Source: Methanosarcinales archaeon (GTDB lineage Archaea; Halobacteriota; Methanosarcinia; Methanosarcinales; Methanocomedenaceae). Taken from it: a stretch of 6,681 nt of DNA. Each line of letters begins with the position of its first letter. Within the stretch, counting starts at the first letter, position 1. The stretch covers positions 1 through 6,681 of the forward strand of contig JAGLRT010000089.1 in the NCBI GenBank assembly GCA_023136155.1, read 5' to 3'. Below the pieces are notes generated by a model. It saw only the letters and a program-made list of their open reading frames with translations, did no database searches and had not been told where the DNA came from. Shown here in pieces: positions 6,009 to 6,681 of the stretch. Made by a program: the position numbers and the translations under genes.

Positions 6009-6541
6009 TTTGCCACCTCGTAGCATTTTTTAACTGCAGTCTTGTTAGCTTCTATCATTTTTGTGGGATAATTGGAAAGTTCTTCTTCTATGGCCCTGTC
6101 CAGGGCATCAATTGAAATAATGTCAGTCAACTTTGCCAGTGCACCCAGCATTGTAGTATTAAATATCGGTTTGCCGATGGTTTCAAGGGCAATACTTGTT
6201 GCATCTACGTGCTTTACCATCGCAGGTGTGTCAACAGCAAGCTCATGTTCCGAGTTCACCAGCAGTAAGCCGTTTTTAGACAAACCATCAGCCACATTGA
6301 CAAGATCCAGCAACGTCCTATCCAGTACCAGCACTACATCCGGGTCATCCACATATCCCCGCTCCAATATGGGAGTATCGCCTATCCTGACAAAACTCAT
6401 TACAGGTGCTCCTCGCCGTTCTGCACCGTACAGGGCAAAATCCTGGACTTGCTTCCCCATTTTGAAAGCAGCCTGACCTACCATTTTGGCTGCTTTTTTT
6501 GCACCCTGTCCTCCCCGACCATGTATGCGGATTTTATACAT
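6005..6541 (-). CDS. porC: Pyruvate (2-oxoacid):ferredoxin oxidoreductase, gamma subunit
   Basis: This 178-residue subunit is the first gene of the operon (also called porG). The N-terminal HGRGGQG motif (residues 7-13) and the ERRGAPV block (41-47) are diagnostic for gamma subunits of the 2-oxoacid:ferredoxin oxidoreductase family. The following DDPDVVLVLDRTLL (65-78) fits the same fold. The gamma subunit packs against alpha and contributes to CoA handling and complex assembly. Length is normal. Around the signature motifs it differs from the usual pattern as I remember it: AKKAAKM follows GRGGQG where VTAA-like sequence is common, and QDFALYGAERRG replaces QAFPxFGxERRG. It may therefore belong to a less common clade. 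The ATG at 6541 has no Shine-Dalgarno sequence, which fits a short-leader transcript from the promoter just upstream. It overlaps porD by four bases (ATGA). Confidence 0.88.
   Translation of the reverse strand: MYKIRIHGRGGQGAKKAAKMVGQAAFKMGKQVQDFALYGAERRGAPVMSFVRIGDTPILERGYVDDPDVVLVLDRTLLDLVNVADGLSKNGLLLVNSEHELAVDTPAMVKHVDATSIALETIGKPIFNTTMLGALAKLTDIISIDALDRAIEEELSNYPTKMIEANKTAVKKCYEVAK
6013..6019 (-). promoter_or_regulatory. Ribosome binding site deciding the porD start
   Basis: GAGGTGG on the minus strand is four bases before the ATG at 6008 and lies downstream of the alternative ATG at 6026. It therefore favours the shorter porD product. Confidence 0.65.
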
Positions 6542-6553
6542 CTATGAAGCAAA

Positions 6554-6579
6554 GGTAATTGTTACATCATAAAATTACC
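6554..6579. promoter_or_regulatory. Inverted repeat overlapping the por TATA box, candidate operator
   Basis: GGTAATT (6554-6560) and AATTACC (6573-6579) are perfect 7-bp arms with a 12-bp spacer. The candidate TATA box at 6567-6574 lies within the spacer and one arm. A dimeric repressor bound here would block promoter access. The repeat is seen directly; the role is inferred. Confidence 0.4.
6567..6574 (-). promoter_or_regulatory. Candidate TATA box of the porCDAB operon
   Basis: On the minus strand TTTTATGA lies 26-33 bp before the porC ATG, which would give a nearly leaderless mRNA. This matches the missing Shine-Dalgarno site of porC. A second TATA-like sequence, CTATATTC (6618-6625), lies about 80 bp upstream of the ATG and would give a leader of about 50 nt. 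The sequence alone does not decide between them. Confidence 0.4.
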
Positions 6580-6613
6580 GATAATGAATAATAACGCAAA
6601 AATTGCTGCCATG

Positions 6614-6629
6614 CTTGAATATAGTCAAG
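6614..6629. repeat. 16-bp inverted repeat CTTGA-N6-TCAAG upstream of por
   Basis: Perfect 5-bp arms at 6614-6618 and 6625-6629 flank ATATAG. The 5-6-5 geometry equals that of the putative MsvR box at 2827-2842, but the arm sequence differs. It covers the alternative TATA-like element of the por promoter. Confidence 0.35.
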
Positions 6630-6645
6630 AACATAATATTTGATA

Positions 6646-6667
6646 GATAACTTCAGCAGAAGTTATC
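6646..6667. repeat. Perfect 9-bp hairpin upstream of the por operon
   Basis: GATAACTTC (6646-6654) and GAAGTTATC (6659-6667) pair perfectly around a 4-base AGCA loop. The direct repeat GATAGAT occurs on both sides (6642-6648 and 6668-6674). The hairpin lies 105-126 bp before the porC start. It could be an operator, a transcript 3' end from a gene beyond the window, or a mobile-element remnant. No T-run follows on the plus strand within the window. Confidence 0.55.
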
Positions 6668-6681
6668 GATAGATGAGTTCG

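Noticed and set aside
6009..6026. ATG at 6026 as start of porD
   Set aside because: The GAGGTGG site lies between it and the ATG at 6008, and the ATGA overlap matches the next junction.
6072..6476. Plus-strand open frame opposite porC
   Set aside because: It is a Ser-rich antisense shadow of a gene with clear family signatures.
6542..6681. MsvR box upstream of por
   Set aside because: No complete TTCG...CGAA repeat is present; only a TTCG at the very last bases of the window, whose continuation is unknown.

Overview
This window looks like part of the genome of an anaerobic euryarchaeon, most likely a methanogen or a methane-oxidising relative in or near the Methanosarcinales. Three things support this. 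It carries a four-gene 2-oxoacid:ferredoxin oxidoreductase operon in the archaeal order gamma-delta-alpha-beta. It carries a DUF460 protein, a family known mainly from archaea. It carries an MsvR-type regulator (ArsR-like helix-turn-helix plus V4R domain), a family described from methanogens. Promoters appear archaeal (TATA boxes about 26-35 bp before start codons, often with little leader). Shine-Dalgarno sites occur inside the operon. The species cannot be fixed from the sequence alone.

Layout. Positions 1-345 (+) are the 3' end of a gene cut by the window edge; its cysteine-bearing C-terminus resembles ATC-hydrolase/V4R-like domains. An AT-rich gap of 466 bp follows (346-811), with a stem-loop, an oligo-T run and an 11-bp direct repeat. 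Positions 812-2785 (+) encode a 657-residue DUF460 protein with two RNase H-like acidic motif sets, a basic linker, a long coiled coil and a C-terminal globular domain. Positions 2879-3625 (+) encode the MsvR-like regulator, with a 16-bp inverted repeat and a TATA box directly upstream. Converging on it with a 9-bp gap is the porCDAB operon (minus strand, 6541 down to 3635), whose four genes overlap by 4, 4 and 1 nt. The last 140 bp (6542-6681) are the presumed por promoter region and contain three inverted repeats.

How the genes work together. PorC, PorD, PorA and PorB should assemble into one cytoplasmic iron-sulfur, thiamine-diphosphate enzyme that interconverts pyruvate (or a related 2-oxoacid) plus CoA with acetyl-CoA, CO2 and reduced ferredoxin. 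The regulator is probably a redox-sensing repressor acting on its own promoter. A link between it and por is suggested only by adjacency; no complete copy of its putative operator is seen upstream of por. The DUF460 protein has no established role and is the most open functional question here.
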